This document shows positions 49,861 to 64,000 of a stretch of 64,000 nucleotides of DNA, one piece after another. Position 1 is the first letter of the stretch; every line of letters begins with the position of its first letter. Source of the stretch: Nymphaea colorata (Eukaryota; Streptophyta; Magnoliopsida; Nymphaeales; Nymphaeaceae); assembly GCF_008831285.2 (NCBI RefSeq), contig NC_045147.1:644001-708000 (forward strand). Reading direction: 5' to 3'. The notes under the pieces were generated by a model. The model searched no databases, was not told the DNA's origin, and saw nothing but the letters and a program-made list of their open reading frames with translations. The position numbers were made by a program, and so were the translations under genes.

Positions 49861-50596
49861 TACAATGTTGTCAAGTTAGATTGGTTCATAGTATCTTCCC
49901 CAAACTTTCACAATCAATTACATACATATTTCAATAAAAATCACACAACATTATTAAGTGGTTTAATAAGTGGTTAAGAGCCATAGACTAAAACAAATAA
50001 ATTCTCACCAAAGAAACATAAATATGAAGAAAACACACACACACACACACACACGCATGTTATTCATTTTTGTCATGTTTGGGTTGACGCTCAGCTTTTT
50101 GATTGTTATATTTAACTGCTATCTTATCTGGACGTATTAGAGATACATTAAAAGTATTAGAAATTTCACAAAATGATCACTAAGTAACTCATCTCCTGTT
50201 CTATTATATGTATTGAAGAGTAACAACAATGAAGGATCAACTAATACCCAAGAAGAATGACATATATTTGAGTGAAATCAGTGGTGACAAATATACAGTA
50301 AGAGAAGTATAAGCACAACATAATGAGAACATTGGTTGAATAACCATTAGAAATATATGCTTTGTTTAAGGATATAATTGGTTAACTTAAGGATCGGACT
50401 CAAATTAGTGGGTGAGTGAGTTGACTCGGCAATTCAGTCAGGTCAAGTCCTAAATATTTTATCGAGTTTTTTTACTGTAATCTTGTAGTGTAATCTACTG
50501 TTTCCCTACCCATCATAGAGCAACTTGATCTTGGTTATGATTTGTTGACAACTCTTTATTTTATAAAAGAAGTCATAAATCTTGAAACACTTAGTT
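49861..50596. other. AT-rich spacer, no gene seen
   Basis: Contains a short (AC) run near 50033-50054. No coding signal. Confidence 0.5.
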
Positions 50597-51225
<629 letters not shown>

Positions 51226-51247
51226 TATATATATATATATATATATA

Positions 51248-54200
51248 CCACCTAATTCTCCTTGGCCTCTGAATGTTCATAAATTGATTGTGAGAAAATA
51301 TTGTTGTGCTAATGTTTCTTTCATGTCCCCAATAAAAGCTTTCATGAGGGAAAAAAAAGGTTAAAACCCTAAGATCAATATTAGTTTTTACATTTTAAAA
51401 CAATTGGACAATTCTTGTATGCGCCACATAATGATGAATGTGCCATATTGGTACATAAATTTTCGTGCGCTAATATTGTTAATGATTAAAATACCCTTAG
51501 TTCACACTAAACTTGTCCATCAAAATTCATGCTGACCATACCACAAATTGTATGCCATTAGTGTCCATAAATTGCAATTAGATGCCATTAGTACTGACCA
51601 TACCACAAATTGTATGCCATTAGTGTTTCATTGAAGAGAAAGTCAATTCCAATGACCATCAAACCTTTCCCTTCTTTCAATCAAGCTTATCAAAATGACA
51701 TAGGAGGACACAAATATGTATGTGGACCTTGCGAGTCGATGCCAATCAATTGGGTCACACGTGTGGGCAGTTGGCCGCATAGTTCAATAAGAACTTCATA
51801 TTTACATATTGGTCCTCAAATGTGGGTGAGTGCCCCACAGCCACGTATGTCTGGCTCCGCCATTGCACACTCCCAGCAAGCTTGCTCGCCATCGCTGCAG
51901 GAAGAGAGAGAGAGAGAGAGAGAGAGAGGATAAGGACTTGTCCATGTCTGAATGTATAAAAGGGAGAGGTAACAGTGGCGTGTTTGGTTTTATGTAGTGA
52001 GAGTCAAGGGGAAAGGGATGCATGTCTCTGCCAGTGAGACCTCACCACACAAGAGGGGAGGAGGTATAGATAGATGGAAGGGTCTCCTTAGTGGATGCTG
52101 ATGAAGTTGCTTTGGGGAAATCACTTGAATGGCTGTTGGGGAGGCCCCTAATCAATTCATTCATCTCTTTCGTCTTTTAGCACGAACTCATGCACCTCTT
52201 TAAAATGCCTATATATGAACCCATCAAGAGAAAAACAATGGGCTACTTGCGACTGTGGAAAGCCAGGCAATGCCTGGACCATGCCGGCAAGGGCTAGGCC
52301 TTGGTTGGCGGCTGGGGCTCGGAAAGTCAGCGAGCCTAAGAAGAACCTTTATCCTGACTTTGAACACCACAAGTCGGCCCCGATCCTTCATTGATTAGCC
52401 TGAAAGCTAAAAATGAGTTTGTCGATTGATGGTAACGGAAGCTTGGAAATTTCGTGTCTATTATTTGTATTGTTCTTTAGAAATAGTGAAGTTGACCTAT
52501 CGATCCTTGCTGCAATACAATGAATAAACATTGCATTCTTCACAGTATGGCGCGTATATACTCGGACAATTAGATATTATATATGGTTGATTTTCTAACA
52601 ATATATTTTACTCGAATTCTTCGTCAGAAATCTTTTAACATGTGAGTTTGTAGACGCAAATGGATATATATATATATAAGAAAATATTCTGAGTGACAAA
52701 CTAGCTAGTAAATTTGTTTGTTTAAAATAGTATGTCTATGCAATCTATGAAGAGTAATTAAAAAATCTAAGTTAAAATAAACCGTGTCCGTCACATCCAT
52801 ATTTATGTGAAAATTAAATATCAAAGACAAGTATGATACATATGAATCTCCCCCCCCCCTTCTCTCTCTCATATAGTAGAGTTATTCTTTTGGAAAATGT
52901 GGAGTTCAAATGGGTAGTGTTTGATTGTTGGTCTCTTGAACATTAAGAAGGTAGTTGTCTAGTTGGAGTGGGTACTCAATTAGATTCAAGGGGGTTGACA
53001 AAATGTTCCATCAGGATGTTGAGGTCATTGCTATGCAATTAACGTTTTGAGATTGGCAAATTATTCCAATCTAGATGCTCTTTGTAGTTGAACACTACAG
53101 TGTTGTTGATGCTCTTTCTACACGATATATAATACAAAAGAGCTGTGCTTTCATTCCAACAAACATGTTTCAAACACAACACAAATGGCCGGCGAGAAGC
53201 GGCAGCTGCAACGCGAAATCAATGACAATATGGGAGAGAGACAGAGAGATAGAAATATCGGTACCTGAGGCAAACTAGTCAGCAGTGGGAATCGATGGTA
53301 GACAACTAATTGTGCAAGCAATGAGGGAGGAGAAAATTGCATGGTATGCCTCCTTTCAAAAGTAAACGACGATGAGAGAGGTACTTGACAAGTCAGCATC
53401 CTCTTGTTGATTAGCTATGCTTACTGCGGTGTCCTTTGGTAAGAAACACGAAATTAGCAAAAGCATGTGGCATTTGTTCTTCCTCTTCCTGTTCTAAAAT
53501 CATGATAAGAAATAAGTTGAAGCCCCTTTTGCATCGTCGGATTTGAGGCCCCTTTTGCATTGTTCAGCAATCTCAAACAACAGCCCCTATTGCGGTATCT
53601 TCCAAGTCTGCACCACCCCATCTGCTAGCTTGAGCCAATCTTCAGCTACAAACGATGCTCTAAGGCTCCACTACTACTTCTTGCGCTCAAGTATTGAATG
53701 TCGCAGTCCTCCATTTGGGATCCTAAATTTGATTTCACATTGTTCCAAGGAACCTTAGATGCTAACTAAATAAAGGATTGTCAACAAGGCAGTCTAGTTT
53801 TGTATGTGTATGTCCATCTGAAAGATTCATGTTATATTACCTACAAACAGAATAATAGCTTCATGGAGAATGGAGGAAATGGTGAATCAGTGGGGCGGAA
53901 AACTTCGTTACTGATCGGTAATACATCCAATGCCACTGAGTGCGGCACTAAATGTCTTTCTTCTTGCACTGACATTTCATTACAGAAAGTGAAAATTCTC
54001 AGTAGATCTGCTTGGCTCATTTATGAACGAGGCCAAGGACTTCTCTCATTCTCTGTCAATAGCTCAACTCTTGCTCCCCTTTATCTGGTTTTTCATTTAC
54101 TTGAAAAAAAACATATGCTTTACTGACATGAACCAAGTAGTTGGCTGAAGTAGGTTTCGTGAAAAACATATTGTTTATTACAAAGTAAATGATCATATAA

Positions 54201-57200
54201 AACTTTGTAAAGTTGTAAAACTCAGGATGACTCTAGTGAGAAAGGAATCTCAATCTCAATATCTGACAAGAGATACTCTAATAATTAATGGACCACGCAC
54301 CCTGACTCCTCCTGCGGGTAAGGATCACGTTTTGTTTGGACAAAACAATAGTCCTGACAAATATGTCCCGCACAGATAATATATCTTACATGGAGATTAC
54401 ATCCAACTAAACCACAACCCCCAAGTTGGCATATGGGCAGATCATTTTAATATCCGTACGCAGACCACCCAACAATATTGTATAGAATTGTAGCTGTTTC
54501 TTCAATTTGATTGAAGAACAAGACCATATTCTCCAAATGCAAAAAGTTGAATTCAACTTGTGCTCATTTCTTTTATTTATTTATTTATTTTTGTTCTACT
54601 TTTGAAATTCAATGAAAAAATTGATGGGAATCTCTAATACTTTTTTTTTTTCTATTTTGTTGCAAAAATTAATTGGTATTTTGAGTCCAATAGGCTTAGT
54701 ATTCCAGAGGCCAATTCCCCCCCCCCCCCCCCCCCTTCTTTTAATTGACAAATTGTTTTCCATTTTATTAATTGTCGGGGTGGAAATTCTCGCTTAGATA
54801 TTTTCATTTTCATTGACTCCTATTACACCCCAGAAAATGTTCTTGGCTAATTTTTGAAACAATTAGTTAATTGGGGCATATTTCACCGTTACAAGTGAAA
54901 TGCCGGAACAAATAACCTCCTCGTTGTTGGTGCATATATATCACAACTTTGTGAAAAGGTCGCTCTTCCAACATTCAGCTCAATTCTTTATAACATTTTC
55001 TTGGAAGTTCCATATATATGATTGTCCGGAAGCAAATAATGCAGTTCAGTGCATGCATCTTGAGAGCCACCGAGCAAGAAACTTGTGATATGCAATAGCT
55101 TAGGTGGGGCAACAATATGTTAATTAGCAAATGGGGCTATAAGATTGTATTTTGTAAATAGGTGCGCCTGTTTGGACGAATGTATCCCTGCCACTTGACT
55201 AAGTGATGTCCCCATTATCTTGTAGTAAACTAATCTTCCAGAATTAAAAAGGCAATTAATCTGGCTTTCATTTTTGTTTGGCTAGCTGTTTATATTTCAA
55301 AATTTCGAGATCTAAAACTATCTTAGTGATTAGTCTTTTAGAAATTTGATTTAAACCCCAAAAAAGAAATGGCATTGACTGTTAGATAGGCAAAGTACAC
55401 GTTCTATGAGGGAGTAAATAACCTTGTATTTACAAAAAAATAAAAGCGATTTTGTCTCAATATCCAAACACATAAACCATTTCTCCAAAACTGATTAAAA
55501 AACCAATTTTTTATGAAGCTAGTTTTTACAAGACCAATTATTTTTTAATGTATAAACCAAAGGCAACTAAAAACTTTCAAAAACCTAAAAACTGTCAACT
55601 ACTAACTATTAATAACTTGCAATTTGTATGAATGGTTGTTGCCCCTTGCTATCTTTTTGATTTGATTCTAGTAGGTGCTACTCTTTTATATTAACTCTAA
55701 ATAAGATCAATAACTTGAAGGTCGCTTTTACAACTAAAGTGTGTGGCAACTTGCATATCACGTTCTCATCATTATATATATGAACGGTTGTTGTTATTTC
55801 TCTCTCTCTCTCTCTGTGGGCAGCGCCAGCGTCCCAACTAGATTCCATTAAAATCGCCGTAATAAATATGACAAGTGTTTCTTTGTGTGAACCCTCACTC
55901 ACATGGCAGCGTCACAATTAAATTCCATTAAAAATATCTCCTTAGTAAATATCCGAAGTTTTTCTCTCTGAAAGGGCAGTCAAATTCGTTTCAACGGAAT
56001 TTTTGGAAGGTAAGTAAATACATGTTTCGGTGATTTATTAGGAAAGGTTAAGCCTAAATTTCAAACTTATGTTTTAACTTTTACGCTATGCACTATGAAT
56101 TTATTTAAGTTCCAAAATAGCCTTAAAGAAGCAAGGCTTCCGCCTTTTTTGTTTTTAACAGTGGGTCCTCAAACTATGGCAACAACTAAAACTTTAAAGT
56201 AAGTGACAATAATTAAGGGGATGTTTGAATGACAATCTAAAAATCAAGTTTTGGTTTTGCGCCAAAACACCATTTTAATAGTATTTGATGACAATTAAAC
56301 TTGGTTTTGACAAAACCTACTTTTCGTCCAAAAAAAAACCTGCTTTCTCCCTAAGTTTTCTAGATAAAGTTAATTTTTATCTTTTTAAGCAAACTTTTTC
56401 ACTTGTCATCCAAACCAACTTTACAAAGCTAAGCTTTGAACTAGATTTTAGTTTTTACAAAACCTCATAGAAACTTTGGAGCCATATACATATATATATA
56501 TATATATAAGACGCAGTCCAATCAAAACATAAAATATTATCTGAAACATAAAATATTATCTAAAACATAAAATATTCTTTGTTGACCATGGACTTGAATT
56601 TTGCCTCTTACTTTATTGTAATAAAAAACATATGCAAGGTATTATTGTCTAGTGAATATCATTATGCCACTTGCCTCAACCAATTTATGGAAAGTTTCTT
56701 TTAAAAGAAAAGAGAAGCTCACCATTGGAATTAAGACTAAATAAGTGTCCACCCGAATCCAAGATCATTTTTCGTTTTCACTTTTTTCCTTTTTGCTTCA
56801 TCGAAGCAAATGTAGTCTTGCACTAGAGTTAAAATTAAAATATAAAGTCCTTACTTTGTAGTCGTCACTGAATCATATAAGAAAATATTAGAATTGCGAA
56901 AAAGGCCTGCTTTTGTGATTACGTTAAAAGGTGGCGAGCGTCTACGTAAAGAGTCGTCTTATGTTTCTTGAGCCAGAAAATTTCTTCCCATTTTTCTGCC
57001 GGTCGTGACGGGAAAGTTGAACGGTTGGTGGCCCAGACGCTATCAAGCCAGCCTGCTTGACTCTTGGCGTCAGGTTTACACCCTTCAATTATTTCAATAA
57101 AAATTTCGGCAGAAAACGTTAAATTGAAAATTTTCAAAGACGCATAGGGAATAATTAAAAATTATGTTCTGAAGCTCACATTGATAAAAAAAGAAAAAAA

Positions 57201-58389
57201 ACTAAGTGCTTTAGATATATATAATTAACCAGGTACCAATATTATTGGGAATAGGTAAAGGAGTTGATCCAAACTGATGAACATAAATTCATTCTTGTTG
57301 AGATTAGACTGGTCTTTATGACTTGTTACCTCACCACCAGCTTAAAATTAATTAATAAAAAGTTGGTTTATCCTTGGTGTGCATTAAAAAAATGGGAAGT
57401 ATTTCGTATCTATAATTTCATATACGTGCTTCATTTTTATAAATTTCTTAATGAAATTTCACTTTTGATGACAACAAAAAAAAACCATTCATTTTTAAGT
57501 TCAAAGCACAGCCATAAAAAGTGTATTTTATTTTTCAAAAAAAAAAAAGACATTAAAAATGCTGAAAGCAGGACAGGTGAAAAAGCTAGGAAAATGTGTT
57601 TTAAAGAAAAACAACACAAAAAAATATATTTTCAATTTCTTTCTCATCTTTTTATTTTTTTCATGCTTTGCTTTTTTTGTGTTTTTTATAGTTTTTGATT
57701 ACCAAATTTTTATTTTTATATTTTTTATATTTTATTTTAAGATTTTGACAACCTTTTTATAAGATTAATTGTTTTGAAATTTGTCAATAATTTTTTTTTG
57801 ATACTTGAGAAAAACCTACTTATTTAAAATATAGAAATGATATTTGTAGCTAAGGTTGGAGCCCAAAAAATGTGTACCCGGTCCAACATGCTGGTACGAT
57901 GGGTCTCGGTACTTAGTTTTTATGTATTATTTGATATATAAAATATATTTATATATTAATTTTATATTTAAAATATATATTTTTTATTTTAACCAATAAA
58001 ACCCAGGTTTCGAACTGTGGCCCGGCTCGACGTCGACACGTGTTTGTAGCTATGACTTGAAAGATGCCCTTTTGTTCAATGGAGTACTGCCGGCTTAACT
58101 ACACTACAGTTGAACAACAGTCACGAAGGTGCAGTTGGACCGAAAGAGTGCTTTATGAGTGGATGAAAAGGCCGTTGCAGGCTTTATGAAATCCATTGGG
58201 TGTAAGCGTCGAAGCCAGTCAAACTAGAAGCCACTTGTCGCTGCGGTTCAGTGACAGAACTTGACACGCATTCATCAGTACCGGACCGGTTGAATGCAAA
58301 CAAAAGTAAAATGACCGGCGGAGATTCGGGTCACATGAGGTCCTTGCAGTCTAGGTTTTGTATTGATGGTTAGAACTGCACAACAAGTT
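51248..58389. other. Gene-poor AT-rich intergenic DNA
   Basis: No frame shows a recognisable domain. Landmarks: a gagaga run at 51902-51928, a C run at 52849-52858, a 17-base C run at 54719-54735, short (TA) runs near 52664 and 56490, and a ggcaagg-type motif cluster at 52255-52330 similar to 40530-40690. Probably old transposon debris. Confidence 0.5.
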
Positions 58390-58680
58390 TGGCTTGAGCT
58401 CGACTCGAACTTGCTTGTCAAAACTCAACTTAAACTCGACTCGTTCATAAACAAGTCAAACTTCACTAGAGAATAGTTAAACAAACAACTAAATGAGTTA
58501 AAAGAAATGAGACAGACTAAACGAAAAAGAGTTAAATGAGTCGAGTTCGAGCTCGACGCTGTATTGCTGAGTCGAGCTTCAGCTTGTTCTATGGAGCTCG
58601 ATTGGAGTTTGAACCTAGCTCGAGCTCTAGTTTTTTGAGTTGGGTCGAATTTGAGCTGGCCTAGCTCGAGCTTGCCTGCG
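58390..58680. repeat. GAGCTCGA-rich degenerate repeat
   Basis: Repeated gagctcgactcg/cgagtcgagctc strings on both strands, related in motif to 28180-28650. A 151-codon minus-strand frame across it is composition-driven and has no domain. Confidence 0.65.
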
Positions 58681-59223
58681 CTCATGTGCAGCTCTATTAG
58701 TGGTTGAGGCAATATGTTTGGACACCTTAGATCCTGAAGGATGGAAGGGGAATTGTTGAACTTCAAACTGGATCTCAAATAAGCAAGAAGCCCTAACGGA
58801 AGCATTGATGTGTATGCCTTGAGGGATAAATTGTGTCTTAAGAGGCTATTTGGCATCATTAATAAATTATTAGGATCCAATAAAACCGCAAAAAAAAAAG
58901 AGTAAATTTATGAAACCCTGTAACATAATGTTTTTTGAATCTACCTCAAATTTTGATGCAAAATTATTGAACAATAACAATATGTTTTAAGTGCCAAACG
59001 ACCCTTGGCTTAAAGTGCCCTAAAAAACAAGAGCACCGTGAAAGCTTATTTGCTTTGGCCTGAAAGGAGGGTTTTGAAGTCTTTCTAGCTGGGCAGCTGC
59101 ATGCTGAGAGGAAGGACAAAGAAGTATAAGGCATTTTGGATGGGACTCCAAAACCAGGTTTGGAGACATCTAAAATATTGTTTCACTTGGAAAACTAAGT
59201 TCTTAAAGTGTTTAGTTGCCCTC

Positions 59224-59450
59224 TAAATTGGGTTTGAAGAAAACATAGTTTTGGCAAAACTCTTTTTTATTAAAGAAAATGAAAAGCTTGACTATTTAAA
59301 TTGGGTTTGAAGAAAAGTAGTTTTGGCAAAACCCCTTTTTATAAACGAAAGTAAAAAACCTGACTACCTAAACTAAACTGGATTTGAAGAAAACACAGTT
59401 TTGACAAAACCCTTTTTATAAAAGAAAGTGAAAAACCTGACTCCCCTCAA
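59224..59450. repeat. Tandem repeat, period about 75-85 bp, three units
   Basis: Each unit has tttgaagaaaa, agttttggcaaaac, ccctttttataaa-gaaagt and gaaaaacctgact blocks. A related block (ttggttttgacaaaacctac) lies at 56303-56345. Confidence 0.75.
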
Positions 59451-61897
59451 TTTGTTCCTACAAATCAGGTTTTGGCGGTTTCACCCAAACAACTAAGCCA
59501 AGTTTTGAAATCTCACTAAAAACTTGGTTTGTTGTAAAAAAATTAAATTTTCAATGAAGGTGTCATCCAAACTCAAGAAGAACACAAATTTTAGCATGGT
59601 TGGGCACCATGATCTCTTTGTTGCTTCGCCCTTAACTACTCTAGGTAGGTAGCAGGTTCCAATATGTGATTTTGATCACTATAACCAATGTTTTTAAACC
59701 CAGTAACTTGGCTGTTTTGGACTCGTGACTCGGTGACTTGAACCTGATTATGTTAACTTAGTGTCATTTAAACATAAAAAGTTTGTAAATTGACTTACTT
59801 TCACTTATATAATTAAAAAAAAAAAAGCCAAACTAACATTAAGTGAAGTCACAGTGAAGTTCAACCTTCATGAATTGTTGCAATTTAGCATGTCCAATGG
59901 AAAGACAAAAAAAAAACTCCATCAATTTCGTCAATGTTACTCGACTTTTAATAAATTGAACTTATATCTTTAATAAAGTAACAAGCATAACTTATATTTT
60001 AACCTAATGAACTATCCACAGCAATAAATATTAAAGCATGAAGTAAAACGAGTTGCCCGTGACTCGGTAAGGGGGCAAGCCGATCCAAGTCACCAGGTTG
60101 ACTCGGCAAGTTTTAATAACTGTGATGATATTCTTGCTCAAAAGGTACCAGATGTTTAAAAAGAGAAATAACAGCATTATCTTCAACAGTTACAGATGTT
60201 AATCGGCTGGTGATCTCCATCTCAACATCAGCCCCCAAAAGATCTCAAGAAAACCCGACATCATTGCCAGCAGCCTCCATCATTGTCTTCAGGGTGAAGC
60301 CTTTTTTTTTGAATTAATGTTTTAAATTTTGACTTGAGCTACAATATCATTTTTTTTTAGCACAAGTGAATTTTTTTAAAATTTATATGTAAATTTTTAT
60401 TTTTTAATTTTTTGAGGTAGGGCCAAGAACCCTGGCTTTGCCCTTGATAGTCATGCTCACATCATCGCCACTGACCCACTCCCAGCCTTTCCCAATTCTC
60501 TCACCTTTCTTGCTATCAGTAGAATCCTTATATATATCTCCCTCAATCTGTCTCTTTCTCGCCATATCTCTCTCTCTACAATCTCTCTATATTTCTTTAG
60601 ACTTATACATGTTTTGATTTGCGCTAAGAGCCGACACACACAAGAATTAAACCAACGAAAGGCTTTCTACCTCGAGTGCCAGAGCTAGGATTTTTTTTTT
60701 TTGCTGTTAGGCACTTTAATTGTCAACTCAGGTTTGATGTGGGAATCCCATGTGACTGAAATCAGGTCTAACTTCACTGCAACCAGAACTTTGAAGGCTT
60801 GGTATGAGCACTATCCGACACCAACCACATTGTAGCTCCGCTACTGCCTACTACAGTTTCTTATTTGAGCAGATAGGACAAGCCCGTTGAGCAACAAGAC
60901 TGTTAGTTAGTTTGTTTTTAATTGATCCAAGCAATTATTGTCCTTTTGATGTTGTTTCACTATGCTTACTATTAATTTCACTTTTATAATCTTGTGTTCG
61001 TTTGAGATGGTCCAGTATATGTTTGGGGACCCTTACACCTGTGAAGATGGCATCGCTTTAGTTTAGTTTCTCGCCTTTTTTTTGTTTGGTTAACGACAAG
61101 AAGAACCAATATATTGAAAATAAACATTTATATTTTGAAATTTTTAAGTTGGTATATGTAAAACAACATTGTTTTGTCTCTCTATAATTTTTGAAAAAAA
61201 AATACTATTGGGCTTGATAGGTTGTCGAGGTAAATGACGACTAAGAATGATTGAACGAACGGAGGAAAAAGGCAGAAAACAAAAGAAAAGGCAAAGAAGC
61301 AGGCATAGGCGGTGAAGTACGGGGACAATCACCAGAACATCATCCAACCAAGTCCCTACACTTGCTATACTAAAAATAAAGTGCATCTCAGTAAAAACAA
61401 TGTTGGCAGATTTGACAAGGACGGACGCAATAACCGAGTCAATTGAGGTCCAACCCTTCCAACTATTTATTTTTTGGCTCTTTCCTACTACTATTGTTAT
61501 TGTCAGGCTTTGTTAATAAATCTTTTTCCCAATTAGTGGAATCTGATGCATTTCTATCTACTTTGTTGATAAACTCTCAACAGATACTTTCAATTTTCTT
61601 GGAAGTATTTGACAGTTTATACATTTTTTGGAGCGTTAAAGAAAACATCGAACTACTAATTTCTCTGGTTCCAAAGAGATTCCGATTCAATTCAATGATA
61701 AATTTGAAGCTTCCCTGCTTTACCCAGAAACGTAAAGCGATTGCATTGCAGTATTACGTCGTGATCTTCCTTGTTCCTTAGAATGTTATAGAACGTCTGT
61801 AACGATATGTAAAAAAGGAAAACCAAAAGGAAACCAAAAAAAAAAAAACACTTAATCTCCTCGTTTAACTCCTAATCAATGATAGCCAACCGATCAA
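59451..61897. other. Intergenic DNA upstream of the PDAT gene
   Basis: AT-rich with degenerate gactcggtgacttg strings (59720-60110) and a ctctctc-rich stretch (60540-60590). No gene seen. The PDAT promoter must lie toward its right end. Confidence 0.5.
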
Positions 61898-62107
61898 ATG
61901 GCCAACTGCAGATTTCTGGCGGAGGTTTTGGGACCTTCTCTCCTTCTTAAATCCCAACTAATTAACGATGCTCCCGCGCCTTCGATTGCACGTGGGAATC
62001 CTCGATCCTCCTCCCCACAGCCAGGAGGAAGAAAGCCAGCGAATACCAGCAGCACCCACAAACTAAGAAGCAGAAGCGGGCGAGGTCTTCTTTCGTTCGA
62101 TCTGTGA
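61898..62107 (+). promoter_or_regulatory. Possible upstream ORF in the PDAT 5' leader
   Basis: A 69-codon ORF (MANCRFLAEV...) ends in TGA 20 bases before the PDAT start codon. If transcription starts upstream of 61898, it could reduce or condition translation of the main ORF. The transcription start is unknown. Confidence 0.35.
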
Positions 62108-62127
62108 GAGGAGGGGGAGAGGAGAAG

Positions 62128-64000
62128 ATGGCGTCGATGCTGAGGAGGAGGAAGGCGGCGGAGAAGTTAGAGACGCCGACGGAGGAAGAGGCGAGGAAGG
62201 AGGACGGGCAGGAGGACGCTAAGGGGAGGAAGGAGAAGGAGAGGGAGAGGGCGAAGAAGAAGGCTGAGTGGTCGTGCATCAACAGTTGCTGCTGGTTCAT
62301 CGGCGTCATCTGCTGCGTCTGGTGGTTCCTCCTCTTCCTCTACAACGCCATGCCCGCCTCCTTTCCCCAGTACGTCACCGAGGCAATCACCGGCCCCATG
62401 CCCGACCCTCCCGGCGTCAAACTGCAGAAGGAAGGGCTCGTGGCGCGGCACCCGGTCGTCTTCGTCCCCGGAATCGTCACCGGTGGGCTCGAGCTCTGGG
62501 AGGGTCACCCTTGTGCTGACGGTCTCTTCCGCAAGCGGCTCTGGGGCGGCACCTTCGGCGAGGTTTACAAGAGGTGGCGGTCCATCCTCATTGCTTTAAT
62601 TCATTTTCCCGGATGGTTCTCTCCGTTCCGTTCCGTTCTTCTTTTTCCTTCCCATTTCCTTAATGGTGTTAGACTACGGAAGTCACAAGTGCAAACTTTT
62701 TGTTGCTTTGCTAACTTTTTAGGGCATATCATTGAGATTATTACTACTTAGACGTATGCGTTTATCTATTTTGAGTTGGGGTTTTCTACTTTCTTTGTTT
62801 ATATGTAATTAGTTGCTTCATGCTCCATGTAATATGGTGTCTTTGCACGAATGACGTTGATAGTTGGATATTGCAATCGTTTTGTTCTGTACTCTTTTAA
62901 TCTTTTGTGCTTTTGAAGGGCAGAGGTATGACACGCATGAATATGGAAAGTTTACCAAATATAGTAGGATGTAGCTGCCTGTATTTCTTCCGGTTTTGAC
63001 TGGCGGATCCTCTGTAGTTAAGAAGGGGGTGTGGAAGTTGGTGGCTCAGCTAGTTCATTTGCAGACACTAATTTTCAGTAGTTTAGAATGGTGATATGTG
63101 AGACTTTGGTTTTATGATGTAATGGTGGATGCCGATGGATTGACTGGGGGACCTTTTAATTAGCTAAGGAACCTAGTTTAAGTGAGAAATTTTTGTAGGT
63201 CTGCGGTGATACTTGATTTATACATATATGGTGAAGATTGGGTGTTTCCAGGAAAGATTGTGGATCTACAGGATAGACAACAGAAGCCAGGCATGATTAT
63301 GTGGAGATGGATCTCTACTTTCCAGAAAATTTCCATGGTGTTCCTGGTTATTCTTTCGGACTTCTTTTATGCTAGAAAATTCTAAACTGTCCTCTTGTGA
63401 TGAAGAGTCTGCCACCATTGTTTTAATGCACTCAACTCTTCTATTTTCCGCGGGCAGTAAAAGCACAGACAATTATAAAACGTTGTTACTCATTTAGTTT
63501 GATTTGTACTGGTGCACGCTCACATCTGTTCTTTGTTCATCTGATTTGACTGACTTTTACACAGGCCTTTATGCTGGGTGGAGCACATGTCTTTGGATAA
63601 TGAAACTGGGTTGGACAAATCTGGTATTAGAGTGAGGCCAGTTACTGGGCTTGTTGCGGCAGATTATTTTGCGCCGGGTTACTTTGTCTGGGCTGTGCTA
63701 ATTGCAAATTTGGCCCGTATTGGGTATGAGGAGAAAACCATGTACATGGCTGCATATGACTGGAGACTTGCCTTTCAGAACACTGAGGTACTTACAGTAT
63801 GCACATGTGGAAGCATGTACTCACATCACATGCACATACGTTATTTTTATTCTTTTTGTTGATCTTGCACAGGCCTGTTACCATCTCCTCTATAATTTCC
63901 CATAACCTTGCATGCAGGTCCGTGATCAAACACTTAGTCGAATTAAAAGCAATATTGAACTCATGGTTGCCACAAATGGTGGCAAAAAGGTGGTGGTTAT
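62128..64000 (+). CDS. PDAT1: Phospholipid:diacylglycerol acyltransferase (PDAT1-like), 5' part
   Basis: Transfers an acyl group from a phospholipid to diacylglycerol to make triacylglycerol, at the ER; family LCAT-like. Exons: 62128-62573, 63565-63787 and 63918 past the right edge, GT-AG, giving the first 250 residues (family about 670). Residues 1-49 are highly charged (Arg/Lys/Glu) and cytosolic. Residues 50-74 (CINSCCWFIGVICCVWWFLL and on) form one membrane anchor. VVFVPGIVTGGLELWEG (110-126) and the lid-like FRKRLWGG (134-141) are PDAT hallmarks. MYMAAYDWRLAFQNTE and the following RDQTLSRIK match the family. The catalytic Ser-Asp-His would lie beyond the window. The start is the first Met before the charged N-terminus, in a GAAG-ATG-GCG context. 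Confidence 0.95.

Noticed and set aside
57264-57698. A 144-codon plus-strand frame, Lys/Phe-rich
   Set aside because: Low-complexity A/T-rich sequence with no motif and no splice context.
58425-58880. A 151-codon minus-strand frame
   Set aside because: It runs through the GAGCTCGA repeat, and its composition follows the repeat, with no domain.

Overview
The window is nuclear DNA of a flowering plant. The gene products are plant proteins (a PDAT-type acyltransferase, a CDKF-4/MAK-type kinase, a mitochondrial bc1-complex chaperone). Introns are long with GT-AG borders, and the intergenic DNA is AT-rich and full of decayed retrotransposons. I cannot place the species or say monocot or dicot from the sequence.

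Left third (1-14511): two genes lie on the minus strand. The first (9536 down to 1240, probably continuing past the left edge) encodes a UQCC1/CBP3-like ubiquinol-cytochrome c chaperone. Its intron 3 has been enlarged about tenfold by a complete Ty1/copia LTR retrotransposon (2437-7346) with a 5-bp target duplication, nearly identical LTRs and a broken pol. The second (14511-10756, six exons, 409 aa) is a plant coiled-coil protein that I do not recognise by name.

Middle (14512-30300): mostly repeats. There is a decayed plus-strand LINE (16160-18290), a minus-strand LINE tail (19430-20400), a possible LTR-like stretch from about 20904, a decayed second copia fragment (24060-25480), a degenerate tandem repeat of about 225 bp (25545-26260) and a CTCGAGCTCG-rich repeat (28180-28650).

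Right half: a plus-strand kinase gene of the CDKF-4/MAK type has 17 coding exons (33512-43120, 464 aa), with 5' leader DNA probably starting near 30360. Its last intron (3.5 kb) holds a tandem duplication of about 425 bp and a small DNA transposon. A LINE with lost catalytic residues (43930-47880), a minus-strand BED/DUF659 hAT transposase remnant (48600-49860) and another LINE tail (50701-51225) follow. About 10 kb of gene-poor AT-rich DNA leads to the first three exons of a PDAT1-like gene (62128 to the right edge).

The most interesting signal is a family of short non-autonomous DNA transposons present three times (59-749, 15313-15957, 41931-42440). Its ends read CA(A/G)TGT, one copy has a perfect 8-bp target duplication (hAT-like), and its subterminal regions are packed with GTATCG/CGATAC motifs, including a perfect 14-bp palindrome. 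The four host genes appear functionally unrelated housekeeping genes.
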